A stretch of DNA of 64,000 bases, taken from contig JAEVYU010000063.1 of the NCBI GenBank assembly GCA_023392595.1, forward strand, positions 1 to 64,000. Direction: 5' to 3'. The DNA comes from Bacillota bacterium (GTDB lineage Bacteria > Bacillota > UBA4882 > UBA8346). Both the position numbers and the translations under genes were made by a program. The notes under the pieces are model-generated. The model saw only the letters and a program-made list of their open reading frames with translations, was not told the DNA's origin and ran no database searches. Of this stretch, positions 63,936-64,000 are shown one piece after another (position 1 is the first letter of the stretch; each line of letters begins with the position of its first letter).

Positions 63936-64000
63936 CAAAAGGCCGCCGAAACCTACGGATTTCGGACTTCCCTTTATTCCTCCAGGGTTTTTGAATGCCG

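Larger units (their letters stand above)
63023..64000. other. Repeat-rich region without genes
   Basis: No gene can be supported in this 978-bp stretch. It contains an inverted repeat (63132-63256), a 42-bp minisatellite (63375-63505) and a GTGACTTTTGG palindrome (63908-63935), described separately. Confidence 0.6.

Overview
The window looks like the chromosome of a spore-forming, anaerobe-like Bacillota species that probably has two membranes. Spore formation is indicated by a complete cotJA-cotJB-cotJC cluster (46742-47746). Anaerobic metabolism is suggested by an aldo/keto reductase with a ferredoxin-type tail, a QueG-like Fe-S protein and LL-diaminopimelate aminotransferase. An outer membrane is suggested by a penicillin-binding protein 1C / alpha-2-macroglobulin pair (53635-61512), by an MglB sugar-binding protein with no lipobox, and by a small exported beta-rich protein ending in Trp-His-Tyr (2958-3797). 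This resembles the Hydrogenispora/Limnochordia side of the phylum, but that placement is inference from gene content.

Layout. 1-2.6 kb is a decayed, AT-rich region: a frameshifted small gene, a small hypothetical gene and a rhamnogalacturonan-lyase (PL11) pseudogene with one frameshift and one Trp-to-stop change. 3-6.3 kb holds the exported beta-rich protein, a YjjG-like HAD phosphatase divergent from a Crp/Fnr regulator, and an alpha/beta hydrolase. 6.34-7.45 kb is an IS1595-family insertion sequence, followed at once by a 42-bp minisatellite. 8-12.6 kb (minus strand) holds a QueG-like Fe-S protein, an orphan flagellin-metalloprotease (flagellinolysin-like) with a small partner gene, and a GH18 glycosidase. 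13-15.8 kb holds small membrane and flavodoxin-like genes and the GTPase YchF.

16.4-20.3 kb is an mglBAC-type galactose ABC operon with a terminator between mglB and mglA, followed by a chemoreceptor (20.4-22.5 kb). Next come a DEAD-box helicase, the Fe-S aldo/keto reductase and a complete potABCD polyamine operon (25.5-29.2 kb, minus). 29.5-35.8 kb is housekeeping: DUF2292, a ComEC-like beta-lactamase-fold hydrolase with DUF3006, DegV, a rhomboid-like protein, an RNA methyltransferase and an RluA-type pseudouridine synthase. Two tRNA genes (Val-CAC, Asp-GTC) share a strong promoter near 35.9 kb.

36.3-45.3 kb holds an M29 aminopeptidase, a double-HD protein and a probable envelope glycolipid operon (UgtP/MGDG-synthase-like glycosyltransferase, MFS transporter, polysaccharide deacetylase, YkoP-like protein), then a two-half ferritin-like protein and a UDP-sugar epimerase. 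45.5-49.4 kb holds small proteins, a stand-alone starch-binding module divergent from cotJABC, a ParB-fold protein and a zinc-ribbon protein. 49.9-52.7 kb has two tandem membrane-anchored glutamate-synthase-domain FMN proteins. The last part (minus strand) is a deacetylase, pbpC, alpha-2-macroglobulin and dapL. The right 1 kb is non-coding and repeat-rich, with a second 42-bp minisatellite.

No single complete new defence or biosynthetic system stands out. The items most worth following are the orphan flagellinolysin-like protein, a family of intergenic hairpin elements with RGCTGYCT ends, the two 42-bp minisatellites, the tandem FMN proteins, and the mixture of spore and double-membrane markers.
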